Shown here: in pieces, positions 1-5,538 of the stretch
Numbering within the stretch: the stretch's first letter is position 1
How the letters are laid out: every line of letters begins with the position of its first letter
Assembly: GCA_902496505.1 (NCBI GenBank)
Contig: CABVBB010000010.1
Coordinates: 1-14,939 of the forward strand
DNA length: 14,939 bases
Source: an uncultured Peptococcaceae bacterium
GTDB taxonomy: Bacteria > Bacillota > Peptococcia > Peptococcales > Peptococcaceae
Reading direction: 5' to 3'
Notes under the pieces: model-generated
Database searches by the model: none
What the model was told of the DNA's origin: nothing
Seen by the model: the letters and a program-made list of their open reading frames with translations, nothing else
Translations under genes and position numbers: made by a program

Positions 1-673
1 CTTCGTCAAGCTCGGTGGTCGTGCGCTGGTACAAACGGTAGCGGGCCGAGGACAGCTCGTGCTCCAGATCTTTGGCGGGATTGAGCCAATGGTCAGTGGA
101 GCCTTCCAGCAGCCTGAGCATCTGCACATAATAGCGCTGCGCCAGGAAGAGGCACTCGTAGGCGCGGGCCGTCTCGCCGCGCTTGAGCACGTTCACCCCA
201 TAGAGCGCCATGTTGCAGAAATTGCCCAATAGCTGCTGGATATTGTCCGCCGTGTCCCAATGGCCGGTGACGCCGCGCAGGCCTTCCAGATAGCCCATCA
301 TCCGGCCGTCGCGGTCGTAGAGCGCCATGGCATCCACATCAGGGATATAGCCCACCTCGGCAAAGGTGGGGATGATGGTCATCTGGCTGGCGGGCAGGAA
401 ATGGTATTCGCCGCGGATGAGGTGGTCGAAGATGAACACATCCGTGCCGTATTCATTGACCGTATGCAGGGTATAAGGGTGGATACGGCTCACCCAGGCC
501 AGCTTGTCAAAATCGTCCCAAGCCGCGTCGTCTACGAAGCAGTAAAATTCGACATCGGAATACTGATCACCAGAGCCTTGGGTAAAGGAGCCGTACATGA
601 GCACGGCTTCTACGCTGGCGGTGCGTTCGCCCGCCTGGCGGGTATCGTCGATCAAAGTGTGTTGTGGCAGCAT
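1..673 (-). CDS. lnu: Lincosamide nucleotidyltransferase, Lnu(B) type (3' end outside window)
   Basis: The enzyme class transfers AMP from ATP to a hydroxyl of lincomycin or clindamycin in the cytoplasm (position 3 for the Lnu(B)/LinB group). The 224 residues visible align by eye with Lnu(B) along their whole length. The nucleotidyltransferase core MYGSFTQGSGDQYSDVEFY, at about residues 26-44, gives the GS...D-x-E metal site. Further shared blocks are NEYGTDVFIFDHLIRGEYHF, IIPTF..GYIPD, NVLKRGE.AR and WLN..K.LE. Lnu(B) is about 267 aa, so roughly 40 C-terminal residues lie beyond the left edge. The start is ATG at 673, one base after the ABC-F stop (TAATATG), with AGGGGA about 10 nt upstream. 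This implies translational coupling and joint control by the ABC-F leader. GC is high (40/60 at 121-180). Family assignment is confident; the exact allele class and drug range are not. Confidence 0.9.
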   Translation of the reverse strand, partial: MLPQHTLIDDTRQAGERTASVEAVLMYGSFTQGSGDQYSDVEFYCFVDDAAWDDFDKLAWVSRIHPYTLHTVNEYGTDVFIFDHLIRGEYHFLPASQMTIIPTFAEVGYIPDVDAMALYDRDGRMMGYLEGLRGVTGHWDTADNIQQLLGNFCNMALYGVNVLKRGETARAYECLFLAQRYYVQMLRLLEGSTDHWLNPAKDLEHELSSARYRLYQRTTTELDE

Positions 674-674
674 A

Positions 675-2318
675 TTAGTTTTTCCCCTTTCGTAATGTAC
701 GCCCAGCGGCTAAGAGTTTTTGCCACTCGGTCTCTAGTTCAGGATCGTCCGGCAGATTTTTTTGCCGTGCCAGGGCCATTTTGCCGGTCACTTCGGCCAT
801 GCGCAGGGCGAGGATCATCTCATCCAGAGCCGCGTCTTGGCTGTCAGGCGCCTTTTGGCTGGCGATATAAGCGCTCCAATTGCCGTTAAAGGTGGTGACG
901 GAGCCGCCCTCGACCAAAAGCAGGCGGGTGGCCAGCTTATCGGCCAGCTGGCGGTCGTGGGTGACCACCAGGAGCGTGCCGTTCCACTCCAAAAGCAGCT
1001 GTTCCAGACTTTCGGCGGCAAAGCTGTCCAGATGATTGGTCGGCTCATCCAGAATGAGCAGATTGCAGTCTGAGGCCAGTAATTGGGCAAAAGCCACCTT
1101 GGCCTGCTGGCCGCCGGAGAGCTGGCTGACCGGACGGTCCAGGTCAGCCGCGCCGAGGGCCAGCCTGGCCAAGATGGTGCGCACCACATGCTCGGGCAGA
1201 TCAGAATGGGCGCGGGCGTTGGCTAAGGCGGTAGAGCTGTGATCGAGCTGCTCATGGCCTTGGGCGAAATAGCCGATGCGCAGACCATTGGCCGTACTCA
1301 CCGCCGGATCGCCGTGGACGAGGGCTTTGAGCAGCGTGGATTTGCCCGCGCCGTTGGGGCCCATGATGACGGTGCGGCTGCCCGTCGGCACGCTGAAACT
1401 GACGTGATCGAGCACCGTTTTGTCGTCATAGCGCACGGTCAAGTCCTTGACGGTGAAGACCTTGCGGGCGGTGATAGGCCGCGCTGCGCCCAGCGTCATG
1501 GTGATCTCCGCTGGCGGCTGGGGTTTTTCTTTGACCTCCAAATGGTCGATACGGCGCAGCGTGGCTTTAGCCTGCTTGGCTTTGCGGCTGGCCGCTGCTT
1601 CGTGAAAAGGCCGCGCGCCGCGGATCTCGGCTGTGCTGTGTCCTTTGGCGACCAGGCGCGACGTATTGACCATCTTGCGCGCCTGCGTCTGGATCGCCCG
1701 TGCCGCTGCTTCCAGCCGTTTCTTTTCCGCTTGATAGGCCAGATACTCGGCCAGCGCCTGTTCGCGCTCCCGCTCGCTCTGCGCCAGATAGGCCGAATAA
1801 TTGCCCGGATAGATGCGCAGCTGCCCCTGTTCCAGCGCCCAAATAGTGGTGCAGACCGTGTCCAACAGCCTGCGGTCGTGAGAGACCAAGACCAGCGCGC
1901 CGTCATAGCGGGCTAAAAGTTTTTCCACCAGCAGCGTGCCGCTGATGTCCAAATTGGTGGTGGGTTCGTCCGCCAAAAGCAGCGGTGCATTCTCAGACAG
2001 CGCGGCTGCGATAGCCCGCCGGGTGCGTTCGCCGCCGCTCTGCACGGTCGCGCCCAGTCCCAGCCGCTTGGCCCAGAGGGGCGACGGTTCGCTGGAGGCG
2101 TGAGCGTCCTGGGCGATCATCGCCATAGGCGCGTGGCGCAGCACCTGACCCGAGGCCAAGGGCACATCGCCGTAAAGCCCATGCAGCAAAGTGGATTTGC
2201 CCGCGCCATTGACGCCCACCAGACCGATACGGTCGCCCTCTCGGATCTCCAGCGTTTCAATGGCAAAAAGTTCGCGGCCGCCGCGGAGAGCGGCCAAGTG
2301 AGTTCCTTTTAATAGCAT
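675..2318 (-). CDS. ABC-F ribosome-protection ATPase, Vga-like
   Basis: This 547-aa protein has two ABC ATPase domains and no membrane segment, the ABC-F plan. Domain 1 has Walker A GVNGAGKST (35-43), signature QSGGE (93-97) and Walker B LLLADEP (113-119). The charged linker spans about 175-275. Domain 2 has Walker A GPNGAGKST (320-328), signature LSGGQ (400-404) and Walker B LLILDEP (420-426). Domain 1, the tip of the linker (RGARPFHE, compare KGAKPYFA in Vga(A)) and the 500-550 aa length recall Vga proteins, which bind the ribosomal E site and displace lincosamides, streptogramin A and pleuromutilins. The partner lnu gene supports a lincosamide role. ATG 2318 is chosen because GGGAGG precedes it and the protein then begins like Vga. 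An upstream in-frame ATG at 2516 would add 66 residues that are really leader RNA. A housekeeping ABC-F is less likely given the context. Confidence 0.88.
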   Translation of the reverse strand: MLLKGTHLAALRGGRELFAIETLEIREGDRIGLVGVNGAGKSTLLHGLYGDVPLASGQVLRHAPMAMIAQDAHASSEPSPLWAKRLGLGATVQSGGERTRRAIAAALSENAPLLLADEPTTNLDISGTLLVEKLLARYDGALVLVSHDRRLLDTVCTTIWALEQGQLRIYPGNYSAYLAQSEREREQALAEYLAYQAEKKRLEAAARAIQTQARKMVNTSRLVAKGHSTAEIRGARPFHEAAASRKAKQAKATLRRIDHLEVKEKPQPPAEITMTLGAARPITARKVFTVKDLTVRYDDKTVLDHVSFSVPTGSRTVIMGPNGAGKSTLLKALVHGDPAVSTANGLRIGYFAQGHEQLDHSSTALANARAHSDLPEHVVRTILARLALGAADLDRPVSQLSGGQQAKVAFAQLLASDCNLLILDEPTNHLDSFAAESLEQLLLEWNGTLLVVTHDRQLADKLATRLLLVEGGSVTTFNGNWSAYIASQKAPDSQDAALDEMILALRMAEVTGKMALARQKNLPDDPELETEWQKLLAAGRTLRKGKN

Positions 2319-2440
2319 ACAAAAAATCCCTCCCGATTCCCGATCGCGAGGGTCTTGGCGTACGCCAAAAAGAAGCGCATGCCAAAAAAGGCCTGCTCCT
2401 CCCAGCGCATGCACAACCAACCGATCGGGACAAGTCCCAT
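2309..2440 (-). CDS. Possible 43-codon leader peptide overlapping the ABC-F start
   Basis: A frame beginning at ATG 2440 (MGLVPIGWL...) runs through the whole terminator hairpin and its U-tract. It ends at TAA 2311-2309, eight bases beyond the first base of the ABC-F ATG. Translation of it would open the hairpin and bring ribosomes to the ABC-F start. Its own ribosome-binding site is weak (GTGGGG, about 10 nt upstream) and no conserved leader-peptide family was recognised. It may be chance coding across a structured RNA. Confidence 0.25.
   Translation of the reverse strand: MGLVPIGWLCMRWEEQAFFGMRFFLAYAKTLAIGNREGFFVCY
2321..2352 (-). terminator. Attenuator terminator that also covers the ABC-F ribosome-binding site
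   Basis: In the leader RNA, CCCTC (2352-2348) pairs with GAGGG (2332-2328) and CGAT (2346-2343) with ATCG (2337-2334), with one G/G mismatch between them and a 5-nt loop. An A and six U follow (2326-2321), two bases before the ABC-F ATG. The 3' arm contains the GGGAGG ribosome-binding site. The same hairpin can therefore stop transcription and block translation. Confidence 0.75.
2338..2430 (-). promoter_or_regulatory. Antiterminator pairing in the ABC-F leader
   Basis: Leader segment TCCCGATCG (2430-2422) is the exact complement of CGATCGGGA (2346-2338), which forms the inner 5' arm and loop of the terminator, so pairing would dissolve the terminator. An alternative small hairpin, GGGAC-TT-GTCCC (2438-2427), uses part of the upstream segment and would favour termination. 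TTGGCGTACGCCAA (about 2368-2355) is a further self-complementary element between them. This is complementarity seen by eye; no folding energies were computed. Confidence 0.55.
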
Positions 2441-2526
2441 GCTTAGTCAACCCCACAGCAAATAAAACGCCGATAAAGACGTTTAAAAAAGCCGTATGAG
2501 ATTGGATAAGCTGCATCGTTTGGTTG

Positions 2527-2538
2527 TTAGTTACGCAT
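2527..2538 (-). CDS. Three-codon leader ORF (Met-Arg-Asn)
   Basis: The leader RNA contains GGAGGT (2555-2550), 11 nt, then ATG CGT AAC TAA (2538-2527). It is the only leader ORF with a good Shine-Dalgarno, although the spacing is long. An overlapping 8-codon ORF starting at 2557 has no ribosome-binding site because that site lies inside it. Very short upstream ORFs are known to sense lincosamides ahead of the Vga-like gene lmo0919 of Listeria. A ribosome stalled here would change the folding of the leader downstream. The role is inferred from position and from that precedent. Confidence 0.45.
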   Translation of the reverse strand: MRN

Positions 2539-2576
2539 CGTCGTCGCAGACCTCCATATTTCTATAGGATAAGCTC

Positions 2577-2605
2577 ATTATAGCAAAGACCGCCCAGAAG
2601 CGCAA
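2577..2605 (-). promoter_or_regulatory. Sigma-A-type promoter for the ABC-F/lnu operon
   Basis: Read on the minus strand there is a perfect TATAAT at 2582-2577, preceded by TGC (extended -10). A 17-nt spacer leads to TTGCGC at 2605-2600 as a partial -35. Transcription would start near 2570 and give a leader of about 250 nt before the ABC-F ATG at 2318. The -35 lies in the loop of the hairpin that ends the upstream unit. Confidence 0.7.
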
Positions 2606-2612
2606 GGGGCGG
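2590..2612 (-). terminator. Hairpin after the lipoprotein/unknown-protein unit
   Basis: CCGCCC (2612-2607) pairs with GGGCGG (2595-2590) around an 11-nt loop, 17 nt downstream of the stop at 2630. It is followed by TCTTTG, a poor U-tract, so termination may be partial. Its loop holds the -35 hexamer of the ABC-F promoter. Confidence 0.5.
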
Positions 2613-2629
2613 CCTGCCGGAAATTGTCG

Positions 2630-3301
2630 TTACAGGGCGTCAGATAAGCAGAGCAGATACAGATACGATGGGGCAAAAGCAAAATACCAGACGCTGTCAT
2701 CGCCGCCGAAATCATTTAAGCGCACCACTTCGCTGATCTGCGGCTGCCGGCTGAGATAAGCCAGCGCCTCGTCAAACTGCCTGTAATTTTTGGCCATCTC
2801 CCGCGCGTAGTCCGGCGTGTGTCCCTCGGAGCGCTGATAGCGCTGCCAAGACGCCTGCCGCAGCGCATAAAGCTTGTCCAGGCACTCCTGCATCGTTATA
2901 CTGACGCAGCCGCCGCTGGTGTAGAAATCACTGGCGACCACCTCCAGATTGCCATAGCGGTCGCCCTTTTGCAGGAGGGCTGTCCGTTCGGCTTCGTCCA
3001 TACCGCTTAAGACGAGCAGCAGAGTCATGCGGTAGAGATAAGTCTGCCAGTCGGCCTCCTCGTCATCCGGCAGGCGCAGCTGGGCGGCCGAGAGACTGAG
3101 ATACCAGCCGTCCACACCGTGAATAGATGTCTCTGTCTCCCACACCAGATACTCTCTGCGCCAAGCGTCATTTTTGGCAAATAAACTGGCCCAGCGCGCC
3201 GTATCGCCTGTGCAGTCCGCCAGTTCCTGCTCCCGCAGAAACGTAAGGATGCGCTCGTCGCCAGCAGTGCCAAAAGCCTGCTCAATGTGCTGCAAGAACA
3301 T
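2630..3301 (-). CDS. Cytosolic protein of unknown function, 223 aa
   Basis: I do not recognise the family. The protein begins MFLQHIEQAFGTAGDER. It is acidic, rich in tryptophan and tyrosine, and has no signal peptide or convincing membrane helix, which suggests a soluble helical protein. Visible blocks include WETETSIHGVDGWYLSLSAA near residues 53-72, YLYRMTLLLVLSGMDEAER near 87-105, and a C-terminal segment with DDSVWYFAFAPSYLYLL. ATG 3301 is preferred over an in-frame ATG 57 nt upstream because AGGAG sits 8 nt before it. It lies 26 nt after the lipoprotein gene, so the two are probably co-transcribed, and a hairpin follows it. That linkage suggests a shared process, but no function can be named. 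Confidence 0.7.
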   Translation of the reverse strand: MFLQHIEQAFGTAGDERILTFLREQELADCTGDTARWASLFAKNDAWRREYLVWETETSIHGVDGWYLSLSAAQLRLPDDEEADWQTYLYRMTLLLVLSGMDEAERTALLQKGDRYGNLEVVASDFYTSGGCVSITMQECLDKLYALRQASWQRYQRSEGHTPDYAREMAKNYRQFDEALAYLSRQPQISEVVRLNDFGGDDSVWYFAFAPSYLYLLCLSDAL

Positions 3302-3327
3302 GTTTGTCACTCCTTTTTCGCAAAAAT

Positions 3328-4107
3328 TCACCGTCTGGCTGGCAGTTCGTACAGCCAATGACCGGTGGTCAGCGTATAATCCTTCACCTGCAAGGAGGCG
3401 GATCGGCTGCGGTCAAGCTTCGTGTCCATCTCGATCGTCATAGCCTTGTCATTCATACTGGTTCCCGTCAAGGTGGATTCTGCATCGAACGTGTCGAGAT
3501 CCAGAGAGAACAGGCACACACCGTTTTCAGCAGCCACCGGCGTCAAGTGGATGCTGTAGCCGCCTGTCCTGCGGTCAACGGCGGTGAGCTGCATCTGATG
3601 ACCGTCAATATCATAAGTGCGCTCTGAGCCGTCCAGCGGAATTTCCAGCACCGTTTCGCAGGGGATAGCATACATAGTGACTGTAAGATCCAGACAGCGC
3701 ACATCGGCAAACTGTTCGTTTTCCGTATCCAGCGTCAGCACTGCGTCGGGCGCGCCGTCAAAATTGAGGCCAGGCCCTTCGGGAAAATTGAGATAGCTGC
3801 CGCTTTGGTCGATGCCTTGGATGCCCACAAAGATATTAGGCGGCGTGACGCCCTCAAGTGTCGGTGTCAAGCGATAGGACTGCCCATCCTCCAACGCTTC
3901 CACAGTGAGTGCGGCCTCGCCGCGGCGCATGGTTGTCTGAGCCCCGTCCTGCGCAGAGGTCGTCGGCGGGATCTTGGCCTCCAGCTGCTCTTTCTGCGTC
4001 GGCATATGAAAGGCTTCCTGGTCTCCTTCTGCCGTTTGACCACAGCCTGTGCTGAGCAGCATGATGAAGAGCAAGGCCAGCAGGAAGAAGCGTGTGTGTT
4101 TGTACAT
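3328..4107 (-). CDS. Lipoprotein of unknown function, 259 aa
   Basis: The N-terminus is a lipoprotein signal: YKHTR, a hydrophobic stretch FFLLALLFIMLL, and a lipobox STGC with the lipidated cysteine at residue 22. The mature protein should therefore sit on the outer face of the cytoplasmic membrane. A Gln/Glu/Lys-rich linker follows to about residue 60. The rest alternates polar and hydrophobic residues with many Asp, Thr and Gly, which suggests beta-sandwich folding (for example TPPNIFVGIQGIDQSGSY). No known domain was recognised. The start at 4107 is supported by GGGGGA about 8 nt upstream. It is the first gene of a two-gene unit and diverges from the LysR gene, with -10 elements that appear to overlap. 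It could be a stress or envelope sensor, but that is speculation. Confidence 0.75.
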   Translation of the reverse strand: MYKHTRFFLLALLFIMLLSTGCGQTAEGDQEAFHMPTQKEQLEAKIPPTTSAQDGAQTTMRRGEAALTVEALEDGQSYRLTPTLEGVTPPNIFVGIQGIDQSGSYLNFPEGPGLNFDGAPDAVLTLDTENEQFADVRCLDLTVTMYAIPCETVLEIPLDGSERTYDIDGHQMQLTAVDRRTGGYSIHLTPVAAENGVCLFSLDLDTFDAESTLTGTSMNDKAMTIEMDTKLDRSRSASLQVKDYTLTTGHWLYELPARR

Positions 4108-4245
4108 GATGAGTCCCCCTCGAAAAAAGTTGTCATAAAGATACCTATGCAGAAGTATTCAGGAAAGCCAGCGCTTCTCCTGCTTTTTTGCCGAGCAAAT
4201 AACAAAACTTCGTCGGCATTTTGCTGCCTATTTTGGCGGAGATAT

Positions 4246-4253
4246 GCTATAAT
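4246..4253 (+). promoter_or_regulatory. Extended -10 promoter for the LysR gene
   Basis: TG-C-TATAAT gives a perfect extended -10, with TATAAT at 4248-4253. No good -35 is seen at 16-18 nt; TTGCTG (4221-4226) is too far upstream. Transcription would begin near 4260 and give a leader of about 90 nt before ATG 4352. Confidence 0.55.
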
Positions 4254-4279
4254 AGGAGTAAGAAAAGGGGCAGTGTCAA
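4249..4279 (-). promoter_or_regulatory. Candidate promoter for the lipoprotein unit
   Basis: On the minus strand a perfect TTGACA (4279-4274) is followed, after a long 19-nt spacer, by TATTAT (4254-4249). The leader to the ATG at 4107 would be about 135 nt. The -10 shares five bases with the plus-strand TATAAT of the LysR promoter, so the two promoters could not be occupied at the same time. Confidence 0.4.
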
Positions 4280-4284
4280 AAGCT

Positions 4285-4320
4285 ATGAGTATTGCTACCC
4301 TTTGTATCTTGATGAACTGA
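4285..4320 (+). CDS. Possible 11-codon leader ORF before the LysR gene
   Basis: ATG 4285 opens an ORF reading MSIATLCILMN, with TGA at 4318-4320. It covers the 5' arm of a 10-bp stem whose 3' arm contains the LysR ribosome-binding site. An AAGGGG lies about 14 nt upstream, which is far for efficient initiation. Translation would open the stem. This may be chance. Confidence 0.25.
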   Translation: MSIATLCILMN

Positions 4321-4346
4321 CGAAACAAACGCGTACATACAAAGGG
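4298..4346 (+). promoter_or_regulatory. Inverted repeat masking the LysR ribosome-binding site
   Basis: CCCTTTGTAT (4298-4307) is the exact reverse complement of ATACAAAGGG (4337-4346), with a 29-nt loop. The 3' arm includes most of AAAGGGG, the ribosome-binding site of ATG 4352. As RNA it could hold translation down. As DNA, with arm centres 39 bp apart, it could instead be an operator dyad for LysR autoregulation. Confidence 0.45.
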
Positions 4347-4351
4347 GTGAT

Positions 4352-5308
4352 ATGTTGAGGATCGAGGATCTCAAAATCTTTATCGATGTGATTCGCTATC
4401 ATTCGATGAACATTGCCGCAGAGAAGCATTTCATGACGCCGCAGAATTTGAGCAAGATCATTCGCAATATGGAGCGGGAACTGGATATTATCCTTTTCAA
4501 GCGCTCCAAAAAGGGTTCGGAACTGACGAAGGAGGGCGAAAAATTTTATCTGCAGATCGTCAAGGTGCTCAATGAGTACGAAAAAGCCTTGGAGGTGGTG
4601 AGCAGAGACCAAAGCGAGGAGAAGGGACAGCTGGAACCGCCCCAAAGCGTCACGGTCAAAGTGCTCTGCAATCTGGGCGCGACCAACTATGCTGTCTTGG
4701 GCGCTTACAAGCAGCTCAAAAAAGAGCAGCAGTATGATATTTTTCTGGACTTGGAAACGATCAAGGGCTTTGATTATCGGCAGACCGTGGAGGATATGCT
4801 GGCCAAAAAGGCCGATGTGGTCGTCTGCACGCTGCCGGATAATGACATCGACAGCTGCATCAAATGCTTGAAAAGCTATATCCCCATCTATATCGTGCAG
4901 AGTGAATTCATGCTCATCGTCTCCAAAAACAATCCGCTGGCCAAGCGCTCTATGGTGTCGGTCAAGGAGATCAGCGAATATCCGTTTATCGAGGTCAAGG
5001 AGACGTATGGCTATACGGTCGTCTTTGGCGATGAGGTGCCCTGCGTGATGCGGGTGGATTCGATGAATTCCGCTATCGAACAGGTGCAGTATTCGGACGA
5101 ATACTGTACCATCGTCTGCGAATGCCTGCTGGGGCTCAACAAGATCATGAAGGAAAATGAAGACACGCTGGTGTTTGTGCCGCTGGCGGAAAAGTTTTAC
5201 TCTACTTTTATCGTCTTGCTGCGGGACGAACTGAGCGATGAACCAGCGGTCTTGGACTTCGTGCGCAAGATCGGCCAGAGTTTTTTCGCGACGAACAATT
5301 ATGCCTGA
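4352..5308 (+). CDS. LysR-type transcriptional regulator, 318 aa
   Basis: Residues 1-66 form the LysR winged helix-turn-helix: LKIFIDVIRYHSMNIAAEKH, then QNLSKIIRNMERELDIILFKR and the typical LTKEGEKFY. A helical linker follows, and from about residue 96 an effector-binding domain with the periplasmic-binding-protein fold (VKVLCNLGATNYA, ADVVVCTLPD, LIVSKNNPLAK, a match to the family's usual middle part). Length is normal for the family. ATG 4352 has GGGGTG just upstream. A strong terminator follows the stop, so the gene is a single cistron. The next genes on the same strand, a hydrolase and a permease, are probably its targets, because dyads of the LysR kind precede them. The effector is unknown. 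Only the downstream position argues for that target choice; the divergent lipoprotein unit is the other candidate. Confidence 0.92.
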   Translation: MLRIEDLKIFIDVIRYHSMNIAAEKHFMTPQNLSKIIRNMERELDIILFKRSKKGSELTKEGEKFYLQIVKVLNEYEKALEVVSRDQSEEKGQLEPPQSVTVKVLCNLGATNYAVLGAYKQLKKEQQYDIFLDLETIKGFDYRQTVEDMLAKKADVVVCTLPDNDIDSCIKCLKSYIPIYIVQSEFMLIVSKNNPLAKRSMVSVKEISEYPFIEVKETYGYTVVFGDEVPCVMRVDSMNSAIEQVQYSDEYCTIVCECLLGLNKIMKENEDTLVFVPLAEKFYSTFIVLLRDELSDEPAVLDFVRKIGQSFFATNNYA

Positions 5309-5311
5309 AAC

Positions 5312-5343
5312 AAAAAGGCCTGGGAAATGCCCAGGCCTTTTTT
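5312..5343 (+). terminator. Strong intrinsic terminator after the LysR gene
   Basis: GGCCTGGG (5317-5324) pairs with CCCAGGCC (5330-5337), followed by a run of T. Five A precede the stem, so it would work in both directions. It begins a few bases after the stop at 5308. Confidence 0.93.
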
Positions 5344-5382
5344 GGCGTTTGGACGGGGGTAAAGCAGAGCGTGAAAAAAATG

Positions 5383-5401
5383 ACTCAACTTTTGGTTGAG
5401 T
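5383..5401. repeat. Perfect 7-bp inverted repeat
   Basis: ACTCAAC (5383-5389), a 5-nt spacer, then GTTGAGT (5395-5401). A run of seven A lies just to its left, so on the minus strand the hairpin is followed by U-rich RNA and resembles a terminator, yet no minus-strand gene ends here. It could block antisense transcription or be a protein-binding dyad upstream of the hydrolase promoter. Confidence 0.5.
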
Positions 5402-5425
5402 GAAAAGGGCTTCGCTAAAACGTTG

Positions 5426-5458
5426 GATTATACCAATAATCTATAAAAATGATAGAAT
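5426..5458 (+). promoter_or_regulatory. Tandem LysR-like dyads and likely promoter region of the hydrolase/permease genes
   Basis: GATTAT-N4-ATAATC (5426-5441) directly abuts CTAT-N7-ATAG (5441-5455). The second has the T-N11-A form (T5442, A5454) of LysR-family boxes. TAGAAT (5453-5458) is a possible -10 and has no good -35, as is common for activator-dependent promoters. The remaining 80 nt to the ATG at 5539 hold only the ribosome-binding site AGGAGA as a recognisable element. Confidence 0.4.
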
Positions 5459-5538
5459 TTTAATCAAGCAAAGGACGAGCGTTACCCGAGCTTAAGCGCA
5501 CTATTTCAACCGTCATCATTTTAAAGGAGAGATGTTTT

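Noticed and set aside
260..1916. Plus-strand open frames at 260-889, 762-1073 and 1239-1916
   Set aside because: They lie opposite the lnu and ABC-F genes, whose motifs are unmistakable. GC-rich codons commonly leave the complementary strand open.
2440..2456. TTGACT in the ABC-F leader as a second promoter -35
   Set aside because: No -10-like hexamer lies 16-18 nt downstream on that strand, and the extended -10 at 2582-2577 is far stronger.
675..2516. 613-aa version of the ABC-F protein starting at ATG 2516
   Set aside because: No ribosome-binding site precedes 2516, the extra 66 residues resemble no ABC-F N-terminus, and the segment is explained by the attenuator leader. ATG 2318 has GGGAGG and aligns with Vga starts.
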